Assembly (NCBI GenBank): GCA_024636345.1 | Contig: JAGXHG010000031.1 | Location: 120,806 to 184,805 of the forward strand | Length of the DNA stretch: 64,000 bases | Direction of reading: 5' to 3' | Source of the DNA: Desulfobulbaceae bacterium | GTDB taxonomy: Bacteria > Desulfobacterota > Desulfobulbia > Desulfobulbales > Desulfocapsaceae | Shown: positions 8,322 through 17,933 of the stretch, in pieces | How positions within the stretch are numbered: the first letter of the stretch is position 1 | Layout of the letters: every line of letters starts with the position of its first letter | Translations under genes and position numbers: made by a program | The notes under the pieces: generated by a model | Databases searched by the model: none | What the model saw: only the letters and a program-made list of their open reading frames with translations | Told to the model about the DNA's origin: nothing

Positions 8322-10724
8322 GTGGAATTCAATGATACATTATCCATTGGGATGGATGATTTTTCCGACAGTGAAAATATGAAGATCCCTGAGGTACTGC
8401 CCATGATGGCAGTCCGGGATGTAGTGATCTTTAACTATATGATCATTCCCCTTTTTGTGGGCCGACCTGGTTCGGTGGAGGCCGTCAATGAGGCGCTGAA
8501 GAAAGATAAACTGTTGATGCTCGTCACCCAGAAAGATTCAACTCAGGACAACCCCGAAGCTAGTTCCCTCTATTCAATAGGCATGGTCTGCATGGTCATG
8601 CGCACCCTGAAACTGCCTGATGGTCGATTAAAGGTATTGGTGCAAGCGGTTTCCAAGGCCCGGATTCAGGAATATGAGCAGACCGAGCCTTTTTATCAGG
8701 TGAAGATTGAAGTGCTGCAGGAAAAAGAGCCTGAAAAAATCACGGTCAAGATCGAGGCCCTGATGCGCACTGTTCGTGAGCAAACTGAAAAAATCATGTC
8801 GCTGCGCGGCATTCTTTCTGCTGACCTGATGACCATCATCAATAACATCGAAGAACCTGGACGACTGGCTGATCTGGTTGGCTCCAATCTTCGCTTGAAA
8901 ATTGCCGAATCACAATCCATCCTTGAAGAGGTTGACTCTGTCGCCCGCCTGAAGCTGGTCAACAACCTGCTGACCAAAGAGCTTGAAGTCACCACCGTCC
9001 AGGCCAAGATCCAGTCGGATGCCAAAGAGGAGATGGGCAAATCCCAGCGGGAATATTATCTGCGGGAGCAGTTGCATGCCCTGCAGAAGGAGCTGGGTGA
9101 TGGAGATGAACGGGTGCAGGAGATCGAGGAGCTTTATAAGGCCCTGAAAAAAAAGAAGCTGCCCAAATCTGTACGCAAAGAGGCGGAAAAGCAGATCAGC
9201 CGCATGGAGATGATGCATCCTGATTCCTCTGAGGCTACCATTATCAGGACCTACATCGACTGGATCCTCGATATCCCCTGGAGAAAAGCCACCAAGGATC
9301 GTCTGGATCTGATAGCCGCCAAAGAGGTGCTCGATGAAGATCATTACGGCCTGGAGAAGGTCAAGGAGCGCATCCTTGAATATCTGGCCGTACGCAAACT
9401 GAACACCACCACCAAGGGTCCGATCCTCTGTTTCGTGGGCCCCCCAGGGGTCGGCAAGACCTCTCTCGGCAAGTCCATTGCCCGGGCCATGGGCCGCAAA
9501 TTTCACCGCATGTCACTGGGTGGGATGCGTGATGAGGCCGAGATCCGTGGCCATCGCCGCACCTATATCGGGGCCATGCCGGGACGAATTATCCAGGGTC
9601 TGAAACTGGTTTCTTCTAATAATCCCATTTTCATGATGGATGAGATTGACAAGATCGGTTCTGATTATCGTGGCGATCCCTCATCTGCCCTCCTTGAGGT
9701 TCTCGATCCGGAGCAGAATTTTGAGTTCACCGATCACTATATGAACATGCCCTTTGATCTCTCCAAGGTCATGTTCATCACCACTGCCAATATGACCGAT
9801 ACCATCCCAGGGCCTCTGCTGGACAGGATGGAGGTGATTCGCCTTTCCGGCTATACTCAGGAGGAGAAACTGGCCATTGCCAGACGCTATCTGCTGCCCC
9901 GACAGATCAAGGAAAACGGCATCAAGACCCGCCATATCCGCCTGCAGGATGAAACCCTGCAATATATTATCAGCCATTATACCTACGAGGCCGGCCTGCG
10001 AAATCTGGAGCGCGAGATTGGCAAGGTCTGCCGCAAGGTGGCCAGGAAGATCGCAGAAGGCGGCAAAGGACCTTACAGTATCACTCCAAAAACCATTGAG
10101 CGTTATCTTGGCCCGCCAAAAAACATTCCAGAGTCAGAACTTGATTCCCTGTCGCAACCAGGTCTGGTCACCGGACTGGCTTGGACCGAAGTAGGTGGTG
10201 AGATCCTCCATATCGAGGTCAATCTCATGCCGGGCAAGGGTACTTTAACCCTTACCGGCCAGCTTGGCGATGTAATGAAAGAGTCGGTACAGGCAGCGCT
10301 CACCTATTGCCGCAGCCGCTCCCAGGAGATGGGTGTGGAAGACAGTTTTTTTGAAAAAACAGATATCCATGTCCATGTCCCGGCCGGCGCCATCCCCAAA
10401 GATGGCCCTTCAGCCGGGATTACCATGGCCACGGCCATTTATTCCGCCGTCACCAAGCAATCGCTGATCAAAGGTCTGGCCATGACCGGCGAGGTAACCT
10501 TGCGTGGTCGGGTACTGCCCATTGGTGGACTGAAAGAGAAGGCCCTGGCTGCCCTGCGTGCAAATATAAACAAAGTGATCATTCCCGAGCAGAACCAAAA
10601 AGATCTGGCCGAGATCCCCAAAGATATCCGTGACAAGATGCAGTTTTTTCCGGTCAAGGACATGGACGATGTGGTCAAGATTGCCTTCGGGCGTGTCCAG
10701 AAAACGGACAATAAACAAGATTGA
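8322..10724 (+). CDS. lon: ATP-dependent Lon protease
   Basis: Cytoplasmic AAA+ serine protease that degrades misfolded and regulatory proteins. The 800-aa protein has the N-terminal LON substrate-binding domain (about 25-220), a coiled linker and an AAA+ module with Walker [10 protein letters not shown] near residue 373 and Walker B FMMDEIDK. The C-terminal protease domain has catalytic Ser697 in DGPSAG and Lys740 in [10 protein letters not shown]. It starts at a GTG (8322) with AGGAGG five bases upstream. Its length is normal for bacterial LonA. The next gene begins at its stop codon, so they are probably co-transcribed. Confidence 0.97.
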   Translation: MEFNDTLSIGMDDFSDSENMKIPEVLPMMAVRDVVIFNYMIIPLFVGRPGSVEAVNEALKKDKLLMLVTQKDSTQDNPEASSLYSIGMVCMVMRTLKLPDGRLKVLVQAVSKARIQEYEQTEPFYQVKIEVLQEKEPEKITVKIEALMRTVREQTEKIMSLRGILSADLMTIINNIEEPGRLADLVGSNLRLKIAESQSILEEVDSVARLKLVNNLLTKELEVTTVQAKIQSDAKEEMGKSQREYYLREQLHALQKELGDGDERVQEIEELYKALKKKKLPKSVRKEAEKQISRMEMMHPDSSEATIIRTYIDWILDIPWRKATKDRLDLIAAKEVLDEDHYGLEKVKERILEYLAVRKLNTTTKGPILCFVGPPGVGKTSLGKSIARAMGRKFHRMSLGGMRDEAEIRGHRRTYIGAMPGRIIQGLKLVSSNNPIFMMDEIDKIGSDYRGDPSSALLEVLDPEQNFEFTDHYMNMPFDLSKVMFITTANMTDTIPGPLLDRMEVIRLSGYTQEEKLAIARRYLLPRQIKENGIKTRHIRLQDETLQYIISHYTYEAGLRNLEREIGKVCRKVARKIAEGGKGPYSITPKTIERYLGPPKNIPESELDSLSQPGLVTGLAWTEVGGEILHIEVNLMPGKGTLTLTGQLGDVMKESVQAALTYCRSRSQEMGVEDSFFEKTDIHVHVPAGAIPKDGPSAGITMATAIYSAVTKQSLIKGLAMTGEVTLRGRVLPIGGLKEKALAALRANINKVIIPEQNQKDLAEIPKDIRDKMQFFPVKDMDDVVKIAFGRVQKTDNKQD

Positions 10725-11869
10725 AACCCAGCGATGCAGCAGAGCCTGATTGTCCGCAGGCTAAAAATGACCAAGGGCCGCCCATTCCAGAAATTGATAA
10801 TGAGCGGCCTCCCCAGATGAGTAACGAGAGTCCGCATAACGGCTCTGTTTTTTTAAAAAAAAGGTCCGTTCGCTGGACTGCCTTTTTTTTATTACTTTGC
10901 CCGATGGCAGTGGCTGGCTGGCTGACCCTCTATGCCTGGCAGCCTGCGCCCCAGCAGAAGGCAGAATACGCCATTATCACGATTCCGTCTGGATCAGGGA
11001 GCAGACAGATACAAAAGATCCTGGCCGAAGCCAAGCTGGTTGATGATGACATCCGCTTTCTGTTGCTGGCCAAGGTTCTTGGCCTGGCTCGGAAATTACC
11101 GGCTGGCGAGTTCAGGTTAAGCCTCGGCAAAAAACCGGGTGAGGTCTTACGACAACTGGCAACGGCCAAACCGGTACAATATGCAGTAACCATCCCCGAA
11201 GGACTGCGGTTAGAGGAGGTGGCGGAAATCTTTGCCGCCGGATCCTGGTGTGATCGGGATCGGTTCCTGGCTCTGGCCCACGATCCTGAATTTATTCATT
11301 CCCTGGGACTTCCATCAGTACCAAGCCTGGAGGGCTATCTTTATCCAGACACCTATCACCTGACCCACGATCTGCAGGATACCAAAGACCTGATCGCCAT
11401 GCAGGTGGCCCGTTTTTTTAAAATATGGTCTGCATTACCCAATAATGCCGGACAACAGATGAACCGTCATGAAATTGTCACCCTGGCCTCGGTAGTGGAA
11501 AAGGAGACCGCTGATTCAACAGAAAGACCCCTTATTGCAGGCGTCTTTCTTAACCGACTCAAGACTGGAATGCGCCTGCAATCAGATCCCACAGTTGTCT
11601 ATGGCCTGGAAAATTTTTCAGGCAACCTGACCAGAACAGACCTCAAGACAGAGCACCCCTATAACACCTATGTCATCCCGGCATTACCCGCCGGTCCCAT
11701 CTGCAATCCAGGCCAGAAGGCCATGGAGGCCGTTCTGCGTCCTGCATCTACTGACTTTTTTTATTTTGTCTCCAAGAATAACGGATCCCACCAGTTCTCG
11801 AAAGATATTTCCGAACATAATCAGGCAGTTCAGGAATATCAGCGCAGAAAAAAATCACAAGAAAAATAA
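10721..11869 (+). CDS. mltG: Endolytic murein transglycosylase MltG
   Basis: Membrane-anchored lytic transglycosylase of the YceG family that cleaves nascent peptidoglycan glycan strands. A cytoplasmic N-terminal stretch of about 45 residues precedes one membrane helix (about residues 50-72). The LysM-like and catalytic YceG regions follow, with [13 protein letters not shown], catalytic Glu in [19 protein letters not shown] and the C-terminal TDFFYFV. The TTG at 10721 overlaps the lon stop codon. An in-frame ATG at 10817 would shorten the cytoplasmic tail by 32 residues, and neither start has a strong ribosome site. The family identity is secure; the start is not. Confidence 0.92.
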   Translation: MKPSDAAEPDCPQAKNDQGPPIPEIDNERPPQMSNESPHNGSVFLKKRSVRWTAFFLLLCPMAVAGWLTLYAWQPAPQQKAEYAIITIPSGSGSRQIQKILAEAKLVDDDIRFLLLAKVLGLARKLPAGEFRLSLGKKPGEVLRQLATAKPVQYAVTIPEGLRLEEVAEIFAAGSWCDRDRFLALAHDPEFIHSLGLPSVPSLEGYLYPDTYHLTHDLQDTKDLIAMQVARFFKIWSALPNNAGQQMNRHEIVTLASVVEKETADSTERPLIAGVFLNRLKTGMRLQSDPTVVYGLENFSGNLTRTDLKTEHPYNTYVIPALPAGPICNPGQKAMEAVLRPASTDFFYFVSKNNGSHQFSKDISEHNQAVQEYQRRKKSQEK

Positions 11870-11911
11870 TACCCCATCAATACTCACTGACGTGGATATT
11901 ACAAAAATAAG

Positions 11912-11941
11912 TTGACTTAAGCTTTCTTTCTGGCCGATAAT
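11912..11941 (+). promoter_or_regulatory. Candidate sigma-70 promoter
   Basis: TTGACT at 11912-11917 and GATAAT at 11936-11941 are separated by 18 bases. They lie about 100 bases upstream of the favoured ATG of the PEP-synthase-like gene. The prediction rests on consensus only. Confidence 0.45.
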
Positions 11942-12044
11942 CAAACTTGACTCGCTTGTGCTTATAACCACTGAAAAGCACAACAACAAACCACAAGGAG
12001 TCCCCTTCTTTTTGTGGCACCCCTTGATTCCAAGGCCGTCAACA

Positions 12045-14549
12045 ATGCTTATCAACACCCTTTTCAAATACTGGACCTATCGCCTCTTTGCTCCCGGTGT
12101 GCTTCTCCGTGGAACCTATGATGCCTTTCGGGAGCTCCTGGTCTTTGACAGTCGGAGTCACGAACTCATGGCCGACCTGGAAGATCTCTATTATCAAGGG
12201 AAAAAAGAAGATTTCTGCAGGATTGCTACCAGATACGATGCTCTTTCGGCCAGTGTTGGCGGCATGGTAGAGAGCCTTGAGCGTATGGCTCCTGGTTCTT
12301 TTGTCACTTTGCCTGAATATTTTCGTAAGTTTGATTTTTACTGTAAATTCTTGCTGGCCCCACCCACTCTCCATTTTGGGCCGCCCTTTGTCCTGACTCT
12401 GACCGACCCCGTCTTAAAACCAGCCCTTGCCGGTGGTAAAAGCGCCACCCTGGCCATATTGGCCAACACTTTGCAACTGCCTGTACCTTCCGGTTTTGTC
12501 ATCACGGTGAACAGCTTTCATTACCTGCTGGAGTATAATGATCTGCGGAGCAAGATCAATGAGCTCTTGGCACAGATCAATATTTCCATCCCTGACAGCC
12601 TGGCAGGGATCTCAAAACAGCTGAAGGATCTGATCACGGATGCCGAGGTTCCTTCTGCTATTGAAGACGAGATCCTTGCCGCCCATGCAAGCGTATGGGC
12701 AGACCAGGCCGATGATCTCCGGGTGGCGGTACGCAGCAGTGCCGTGGGTGAAGATGGCGAATGCTCGTTTGCCGGACAGTACACGACCCTCCTTGAGGTT
12801 CGACAAGAAAATCTCATCCAGGCCTATCTTACCGTTCTTGCCAGTAAATATACGCCAGAGTCATTGGCCTACCGGATACACAATGGACTGAGCGATGAAG
12901 AAACACCCATGGCAGTACTGGTAGTCGAGATGATAGATGCCTTGGCCAGCGGAGTCGTATACACTCTTGACCCGGCAAACAGAGATACTGCACATCTGCT
13001 CATCCATGCCGTGCCGGGACAGGGAGAAGCACTGGTCAGCGGACGGGAAATCCCGGATGTTCTGGCAGTGAAAAGAGAAGACACCACCTGCCACAAACCA
13101 GACACACAAGATGCAGCCAGGCACTTCCTGTCTCAAGTGATGACCGCTGAACAGATCACATCTCTGGCCACTGATGCCCTGAAGATAGAGACTCATTTCC
13201 AAACCCCTCAGGATATCGAATGGACTCTAACTGAGACAGGAAAGGTCCTTTTTCTCCAGAGTCGTGCTCTGCAATCTCATTCACAATCACCAGACACAGA
13301 CATTGAGAAAGACCCGACATCAATTAGCGAAATCCTGAACGCACCTCTACTCCATGGTGGAACCATGGCTGCGCTCGGTCAGGCCTGTGGCCCGGCCTTC
13401 TGTGTGGACAAAAGCCATGCCGTAGAACAGACGCCTGCCGGCGCTATTCTGGTAATCAGAGAGACACTGCCCTCTTACGTCCAGGTTCTTGACCGGGTCA
13501 ATGGAGTACTGGCCGAGCTGGGCAGTGTTGCCGGCCATTTTTCCACAGTCTGCAGGGAATACGGCGTCCCCCTGATCTGCGGCCTGGGTCCTGAACTTCA
13601 GACAGTAGATCAAGGTAAGATCATAACCATGCACGCAGAAAAGAGGAGCGTCTATGAGGGCGACATCCTGCCTCGTCTGGCAACAGTTCCTCTCCATGAA
13701 TCACAAAAAAAGCTTCCTTTTTTCCGGAAACTGCGCAAGCTCCTTGACACCATCACCCCCCTGCACCTGATTGACCCTAAAGCCAAAGGCTTTAACCCCG
13801 AATCATGCCGTTCCCTACATGACATTATCCGTTTTGCCCATGAACAGGCGGTCAGGTCAATGTTTTCTCTGGGAGATCGCCTGGGGAACCGTTCCCGGAA
13901 CCGGAAAAAATTGCTTTCAGATCTGCCTTTTGATATCTTTGTTGTCGATGTCGGTGGCGGTCTTCTGCCCTCAGCCGTCGGGGAAGAGACGATCACAGTG
14001 GATCAGATCAGTTCAGCACCCTTTCAGTCTTTGTGGGCAGGACTGACCCACCCTTCGGTACAATGGCAGGAGAGGTCTCATTTTGACTGGAAACAGTTTG
14101 GCGAACTGACCATGGCCGACGGAATCGCCAGCTCAGAATCACCTGACTTTGCCAGCTATGCGGTGCTTGGCGCTGACTATATCAATCTGATCATGCGTTT
14201 TGGCTATCACTTTACCCTGGTCGATGCCCTCTGTGGCAAGGACAGCTCCAATAACTACTGTCAATTCCGTTTTGCCGGTGGCGGGGCTGATTTTTCCGGC
14301 CGCCTGCTGCGTCTTGATTTTATCAGAACCCTGCTCCAGCAGGCGGGCTTTCAAATCGAGACCCGGGGTGATCTGCTTGATGCCAGAATTTCTGTTCTTT
14401 CTGTTCCGGAGATGAAGGAACATCTGCTGACCCTGGGCCGATTACTCGGTGCCACCAAACTTATGGACATGTCCCTTCATAACAAGCAGGAGGTTGAACA
14501 ATACGTACAGAACTTTATGGCAGCAACAAAATCCGGTGAAACAGGATAA
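12045..14549 (+). CDS. PEP synthase-like protein: ATP-grasp and phosphohistidine domains with an unrecognised C-terminal domain
   Basis: After about 120 unassigned residues, the region at about 125-420 matches the ATP/pyruvate-phosphate dikinase N-terminal domain (GGKSATLAILANTL, VAVRSSAVGEDGECSFAGQY, ending in IEWTLTETGKVLFLQSRAL). A swivelling phosphohistidine domain follows at about 470-540, with a conserved His in AGHFSTVCREYGVPLI, the position phosphorylated in PpsA and PpdK. The usual PEP-binding TIM barrel is absent. The last 250 residues form a different region with the motif NYCQFRFAGGGAD that I cannot assign. The protein may transfer phosphate to an unusual acceptor. The ATG at 12045 is favoured because the residues from there (MLINTLFKYWTYRLFAPG) fit the rest of the protein; a GTG at 11958 gives a longer form. 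Confidence 0.78.
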   Translation: MLINTLFKYWTYRLFAPGVLLRGTYDAFRELLVFDSRSHELMADLEDLYYQGKKEDFCRIATRYDALSASVGGMVESLERMAPGSFVTLPEYFRKFDFYCKFLLAPPTLHFGPPFVLTLTDPVLKPALAGGKSATLAILANTLQLPVPSGFVITVNSFHYLLEYNDLRSKINELLAQINISIPDSLAGISKQLKDLITDAEVPSAIEDEILAAHASVWADQADDLRVAVRSSAVGEDGECSFAGQYTTLLEVRQENLIQAYLTVLASKYTPESLAYRIHNGLSDEETPMAVLVVEMIDALASGVVYTLDPANRDTAHLLIHAVPGQGEALVSGREIPDVLAVKREDTTCHKPDTQDAARHFLSQVMTAEQITSLATDALKIETHFQTPQDIEWTLTETGKVLFLQSRALQSHSQSPDTDIEKDPTSISEILNAPLLHGGTMAALGQACGPAFCVDKSHAVEQTPAGAILVIRETLPSYVQVLDRVNGVLAELGSVAGHFSTVCREYGVPLICGLGPELQTVDQGKIITMHAEKRSVYEGDILPRLATVPLHESQKKLPFFRKLRKLLDTITPLHLIDPKAKGFNPESCRSLHDIIRFAHEQAVRSMFSLGDRLGNRSRNRKKLLSDLPFDIFVVDVGGGLLPSAVGEETITVDQISSAPFQSLWAGLTHPSVQWQERSHFDWKQFGELTMADGIASSESPDFASYAVLGADYINLIMRFGYHFTLVDALCGKDSSNNYCQFRFAGGGADFSGRLLRLDFIRTLLQQAGFQIETRGDLLDARISVLSVPEMKEHLLTLGRLLGATKLMDMSLHNKQEVEQYVQNFMAATKSGETG

Positions 14550-14581
14550 GCCATTGTAAAGGACATGAACCGAACAGTATA

Positions 14582-14621
14582 AGGGACCGTAACAAAATGA
14601 CCTTATTTCGTTACGGTCCCT
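14582..14621. repeat. Dispersed palindromic repeat, probably also a transcription stop
   Basis: Arms of 17 bp with one mismatch (14582-14598 and 14605-14621, core AGGGACCGTAAC/GTTACGGTCCCT) enclose a 6-base loop. It lies 33 bases after the PEP-synthase-like gene. No T-run follows, so it is not a classical terminator. Its sequence is closely related to the element at 30602-30660. Confidence 0.7.
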
Positions 14622-14688
14622 AAAAATAGGTACATAAAATTTTCTGCAAAAAATGCAGAATTCCCTCCAAATTGTAAAAAACAGTATC

Positions 14689-15726
14689 ATGCCTTATACC
14701 GTAAACTGGCTTACCAGCCAACTGGCTGCCGGCTCCGCCCCCATGTCTTATGATGACCTAGATGCCATCAGAGATCAGGGGATTGATGCCATTGTCAATC
14801 TATGCGGCGAGTTCTGCGACCTGCACCAGATTGAGCAGGAATCAGGATTTGAGGTTTACTATCTTCCTGTTCCGGATGAATGCGCGCCTGATATGGAGTT
14901 GATGGAAAAGGCGCTGCAATGGCTGGATGAGGCCCTCTATCTGAAGAAAAAAATTCTTATCCACTGCCGTCATGGCCTGGGCCGTACCGGCACCTTTGTC
15001 TCCGCCTACCTGCTGAGGCGCGGACTGGGGCTTAAGCTCACCGAAAAAAAACTGAAGCCCGCCCGGGTGACTCCCGGCAGCTACAGCCAGTGGCAACTGT
15101 TGCGCAAGTATGGTAAACAACAGGGACAATTGAACGCGCGCACGCCGAGCCTTGAAGACAAAGAAACCGTTAACCTGCTACCCTTTCTGCTCGAATATTC
15201 GGCAATCCTGCAGGAAGCGGAGAATCTGACCCGGCAAGCAGGAATTGACCCTCTGGAACTGGATACAGAAAGATGCTGTCATGCCTATTTCGAGATGGAA
15301 TTGATAGAGGCCGTCCATATCAGCCACACCTTGAATCGACAGTTAAACCGGGAACAGCGCCTGGCCGCCATGGAGCGGGCAGGCGAGACATCTTGCCGGC
15401 TCAGAAAAAAACAGAAGTCAGAAGGCGGCAGTCCGGAAGAAGCTGCCCGACAGCTTGCCGCCACCCAGACCCTTTCCTGCCCGCTCCTGGTGGACCAGGC
15501 CTGCATCCTGCACACCAAGAGACCCCTAAGATGCCGCGCCGGTTTAAACATGGAGGCACAAAACAGGCTGAATGAGTCAATACACAACTACTCGCGTGAT
15601 ATTTTTCTCGCCCTCACCGGAGAGTTCCCTCCGGCCGGCAGCCTGAGATTTTCAATTTTTGACACAGTTTCAGGTCGTTTTGTACAACAATACTTTCAGG
15701 CCATGATAAAGGATTCTCAAGGATAA
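14689..15726 (+). CDS. Dual-specificity phosphatase domain fused to a YkgJ-like cysteine-rich region
   Basis: Residues 1-145 form a dual-specificity/tyrosine phosphatase domain with the complete P-loop HCRHGLGRTG (general form H-C-x5-R) and an upstream LPVPDECAPD loop that could supply the general acid. The C-terminal half (about 165-320) has cysteines in a YkgJ/UPF0153-like pattern (RCCHAYF, then SCPLLVDQACILHTKRPLRC). That family is suspected to bind zinc or an iron-sulfur cluster. The fusion may allow metal or redox control of dephosphorylation, which is inference. The ATG at 14689 is preferred on domain alignment; 14653 is an alternative. The sigma-54 activator gene starts six bases after its stop. 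Confidence 0.8.
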   Translation: MPYTVNWLTSQLAAGSAPMSYDDLDAIRDQGIDAIVNLCGEFCDLHQIEQESGFEVYYLPVPDECAPDMELMEKALQWLDEALYLKKKILIHCRHGLGRTGTFVSAYLLRRGLGLKLTEKKLKPARVTPGSYSQWQLLRKYGKQQGQLNARTPSLEDKETVNLLPFLLEYSAILQEAENLTRQAGIDPLELDTERCCHAYFEMELIEAVHISHTLNRQLNREQRLAAMERAGETSCRLRKKQKSEGGSPEEAARQLAATQTLSCPLLVDQACILHTKRPLRCRAGLNMEAQNRLNESIHNYSRDIFLALTGEFPPAGSLRFSIFDTVSGRFVQQYFQAMIKDSQG

Positions 15727-15732
15727 AAACGT

Positions 15733-17154
15733 ATGCCTCAGGAACAGAAACCAACCCGCCTGCTGATTGTTGACGATGAACGGGATCTCCTTGACCTGCT
15801 CAAGAAAGTCCTGTCCAAAAAATGTGGATGTGATGTCGCTTTAACATCATCCAGCCTCGAGGCCCTGGAACTGGCCTCGAGCTGGAAACCGGATGTGGTG
15901 CTCACCGACATTATCATGCCGGACATGGATGGTCTGCAGCTCCTGCAGTCTATCAGTACCATTGATCCCACCATCAGCACCATTATCATGACCGGCTATG
16001 GCACCATTGAGAACGCCGTGCAGGCCCTGAAAGACGGCGCCTATGATTTTTTTGAAAAACCCTTTGATAACGACAAGATCAGCCGGGTCGTCAGGCGTGC
16101 CCTTGAGCGTACCTATCTGTTGCGGGAAAACCTGCATCTTCAACAACGCCTGACCGGTACCAGTGCACTGACCGGGTTCATCGGTCACTCACCGCCCTTA
16201 CGACGAACCATTGATCTTTTGTCACGCTTGGGACAAAGCGACGCTACAGTTCTTATTCGCGGAGAATCAGGCACCGGCAAGGAAGTGGCTGCCCGCACTA
16301 TCCATGCCATGAGTAAACGGGCAGAAAAGAAGATGATCACCATCAACTGCCCGGCCCTCCCTGAAAACATCCTGGAAAGTGAGTTGTTTGGCTATTGCAA
16401 GGGGGCCTTCACCGGTGCCGACCGTGATAAAACCGGCCTTTTTCTTGAAGCAGATGGCTCCACCATCTTCCTTGATGAAATTGCCGATCTCCCCTTGGGA
16501 TTACAGACAAAACTCCTGCGAGTCCTGCAGGAAAAGGAAATCCAGCCCCTGGGGCAGACTAAAACCATCAAGGTTGATGTCCGGGTTCTGGCCGCCACCA
16601 ATCAGGATCTGGAGGCCAAGATGGCCAGGGGAGAATTTCGGGAAGATCTTTTTTACCGCCTGAATGTGATGGCTGTCACCCTACCCACCCTGGCCGAAAT
16701 CAAGGAAGATATCCCCCTGCTGGCCCAACATTTTTTGGTCAAGTATTCCCAGGAATATGAGCGCGAAGGGATGGAATTCACCCCCGAGTCCCTGCAATGT
16801 CTGATGCGCAGGCAATGGAAAGGAAATGTCCGGCAACTGCAGAACATCATCAACCGGGCGGTACTACTCTCAGACAACCGAAAGATCACCCCGCACGAGC
16901 TGACAAACTTTGAAGATAACAGCAAGAACGGAGAGACGAAAAGCCAGGTTCCTGCCTGCGTTTATCAGCTTCCATATCGAGAAGCCAAGGAAAAGGTGAT
17001 CGGCCCCTTCACCAGCTCATACCTGCGGCACTGCCTGACGGGCTCCAAAGGCAACGTTTCGGCTGCGGCCAAGGCCAGTGGCATGGAGCGACAGGCCTTT
17101 CAGCGCCTGATGCGCCGCTATCAGATTGATGCCGACACCTTCAGGATAGCCTGA
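15733..17154 (+). CDS. NtrC-family sigma-54-dependent response regulator
   Basis: Activator of sigma-54 RNA polymerase (473 aa). The N-terminal receiver (1-125) has the acidic pocket DDERD and phosphoacceptor Asp in LTDIIMPDMDG. The AAA+ domain (about 145-385) has Walker A GESGTGKE, the sigma-54 contact loop GAFTGAD and Walker B IFLDEIADLP. A Fis-type helix-turn-helix closes the protein (NVSAAAKASGMERQAFQRLM). AAGGA lies ten bases before the ATG, just at the end of the phosphatase gene. The histidine kinase at 17930 is the likeliest partner. Targets are not known, but a sigma-54-like site sits upstream of 17463. Confidence 0.93.
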   Translation: MPQEQKPTRLLIVDDERDLLDLLKKVLSKKCGCDVALTSSSLEALELASSWKPDVVLTDIIMPDMDGLQLLQSISTIDPTISTIIMTGYGTIENAVQALKDGAYDFFEKPFDNDKISRVVRRALERTYLLRENLHLQQRLTGTSALTGFIGHSPPLRRTIDLLSRLGQSDATVLIRGESGTGKEVAARTIHAMSKRAEKKMITINCPALPENILESELFGYCKGAFTGADRDKTGLFLEADGSTIFLDEIADLPLGLQTKLLRVLQEKEIQPLGQTKTIKVDVRVLAATNQDLEAKMARGEFREDLFYRLNVMAVTLPTLAEIKEDIPLLAQHFLVKYSQEYEREGMEFTPESLQCLMRRQWKGNVRQLQNIINRAVLLSDNRKITPHELTNFEDNSKNGETKSQVPACVYQLPYREAKEKVIGPFTSSYLRHCLTGSKGNVSAAAKASGMERQAFQRLMRRYQIDADTFRIA

Positions 17155-17462
17155 AATTTCCTCAATACCTTCCCTCTCCTCCTGTTCCCGCCAGAATAAT
17201 CACCATCCGGACAACGGGTGACACCTGAATGTTTCACTGTCTCTTTTTTGTTGCAGCCTCTGAATAGAGATTCAAGAGGAACCGCCATATCCTCCATAAC
17301 AGCCCCAAAACGAATAAATACATAACATCTTAATATGACAACACATATACTCTTTTCTCATTTCCTTTCTTTTTCTGGCGCTCAATGTGCATAGCAGAAT
17401 GATATTGACCTGATATCTATCCATTAACCTCCTGGCAAAAGCACTTCCTGCTCCATAGCCAT
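17155..17462. other. Intergenic region upstream of the membrane protein-kinase operon
   Basis: A 308-base spacer with no plausible gene. Its main visible signal is the sigma-54-like promoter near 17376. I see no classical terminator for the upstream activator gene. Confidence 0.6.
17376..17391 (+). promoter_or_regulatory. Candidate sigma-54 (-24/-12) promoter
   Basis: TGGCGC, five bases, then GTGCA matches TGGCAC-N5-TTGCW with two mismatches and keeps the GG-to-GC spacing. It lies about 70 bases before the gene at 17463 and just downstream of a sigma-54 activator gene. Confidence 0.4.
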
Positions 17463-17933
17463 ATGAACATAATAAGAAAATTCAACATACTGGCCCTGTT
17501 CCTGCCCCTGGCATTGCTTCTTGCCCCGGACCAGGCCTGGGCATTACAAGCCCACGCCCCCCCGGAAGGCATTTATGTCCATCAGCTGGCCCATCTCTTT
17601 TTTGCGGCCGCCCTAAGCTATCTTTTCTGGGACGTGCGACGAAGCGCCTTTCCCGGCAAGGGCTGGCGCTATCTCCAGATCTTCTGCATCCTGATGATCC
17701 TCTGGAATATCCTGGCCTTTTCCGGACACTGGCTGGGATTCCACATTGACAATTCCGACATCTTCCATGGAAGCGGATATTTTTCATCACAGATTTTAGG
17801 ACCCATTACCAGTATCAAAGTCATCTATTACTGTGCCACATTGGACCACCTGCTGAGCGTGCCGGCACTCATTTTCCTCTTCCTTTGCCTGCGTTCCCTC
17901 TATCGCAGCATAGATAAGGAGGAAGAAAAATGA
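17463..17933 (+). CDS. Unrecognised four-helix membrane protein, co-operonic with a histidine kinase
   Basis: The protein (156 aa) begins with a likely signal peptide or first helix ending at about residue 28 (ALA before LQAHAPP) and has three further hydrophobic segments. Histidines lie near membrane faces (VHQLAHLFFAA, FSGHWLGFHIDN, FHGSG), which could bind haem or metal but cannot be confirmed. Its stop overlaps the kinase start by 4 bp, which argues that it is a sensor or accessory for that kinase. No family is recognised. Confidence 0.72.
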   Translation: MNIIRKFNILALFLPLALLLAPDQAWALQAHAPPEGIYVHQLAHLFFAAALSYLFWDVRRSAFPGKGWRYLQIFCILMILWNILAFSGHWLGFHIDNSDIFHGSGYFSSQILGPITSIKVIYYCATLDHLLSVPALIFLFLCLRSLYRSIDKEEEK

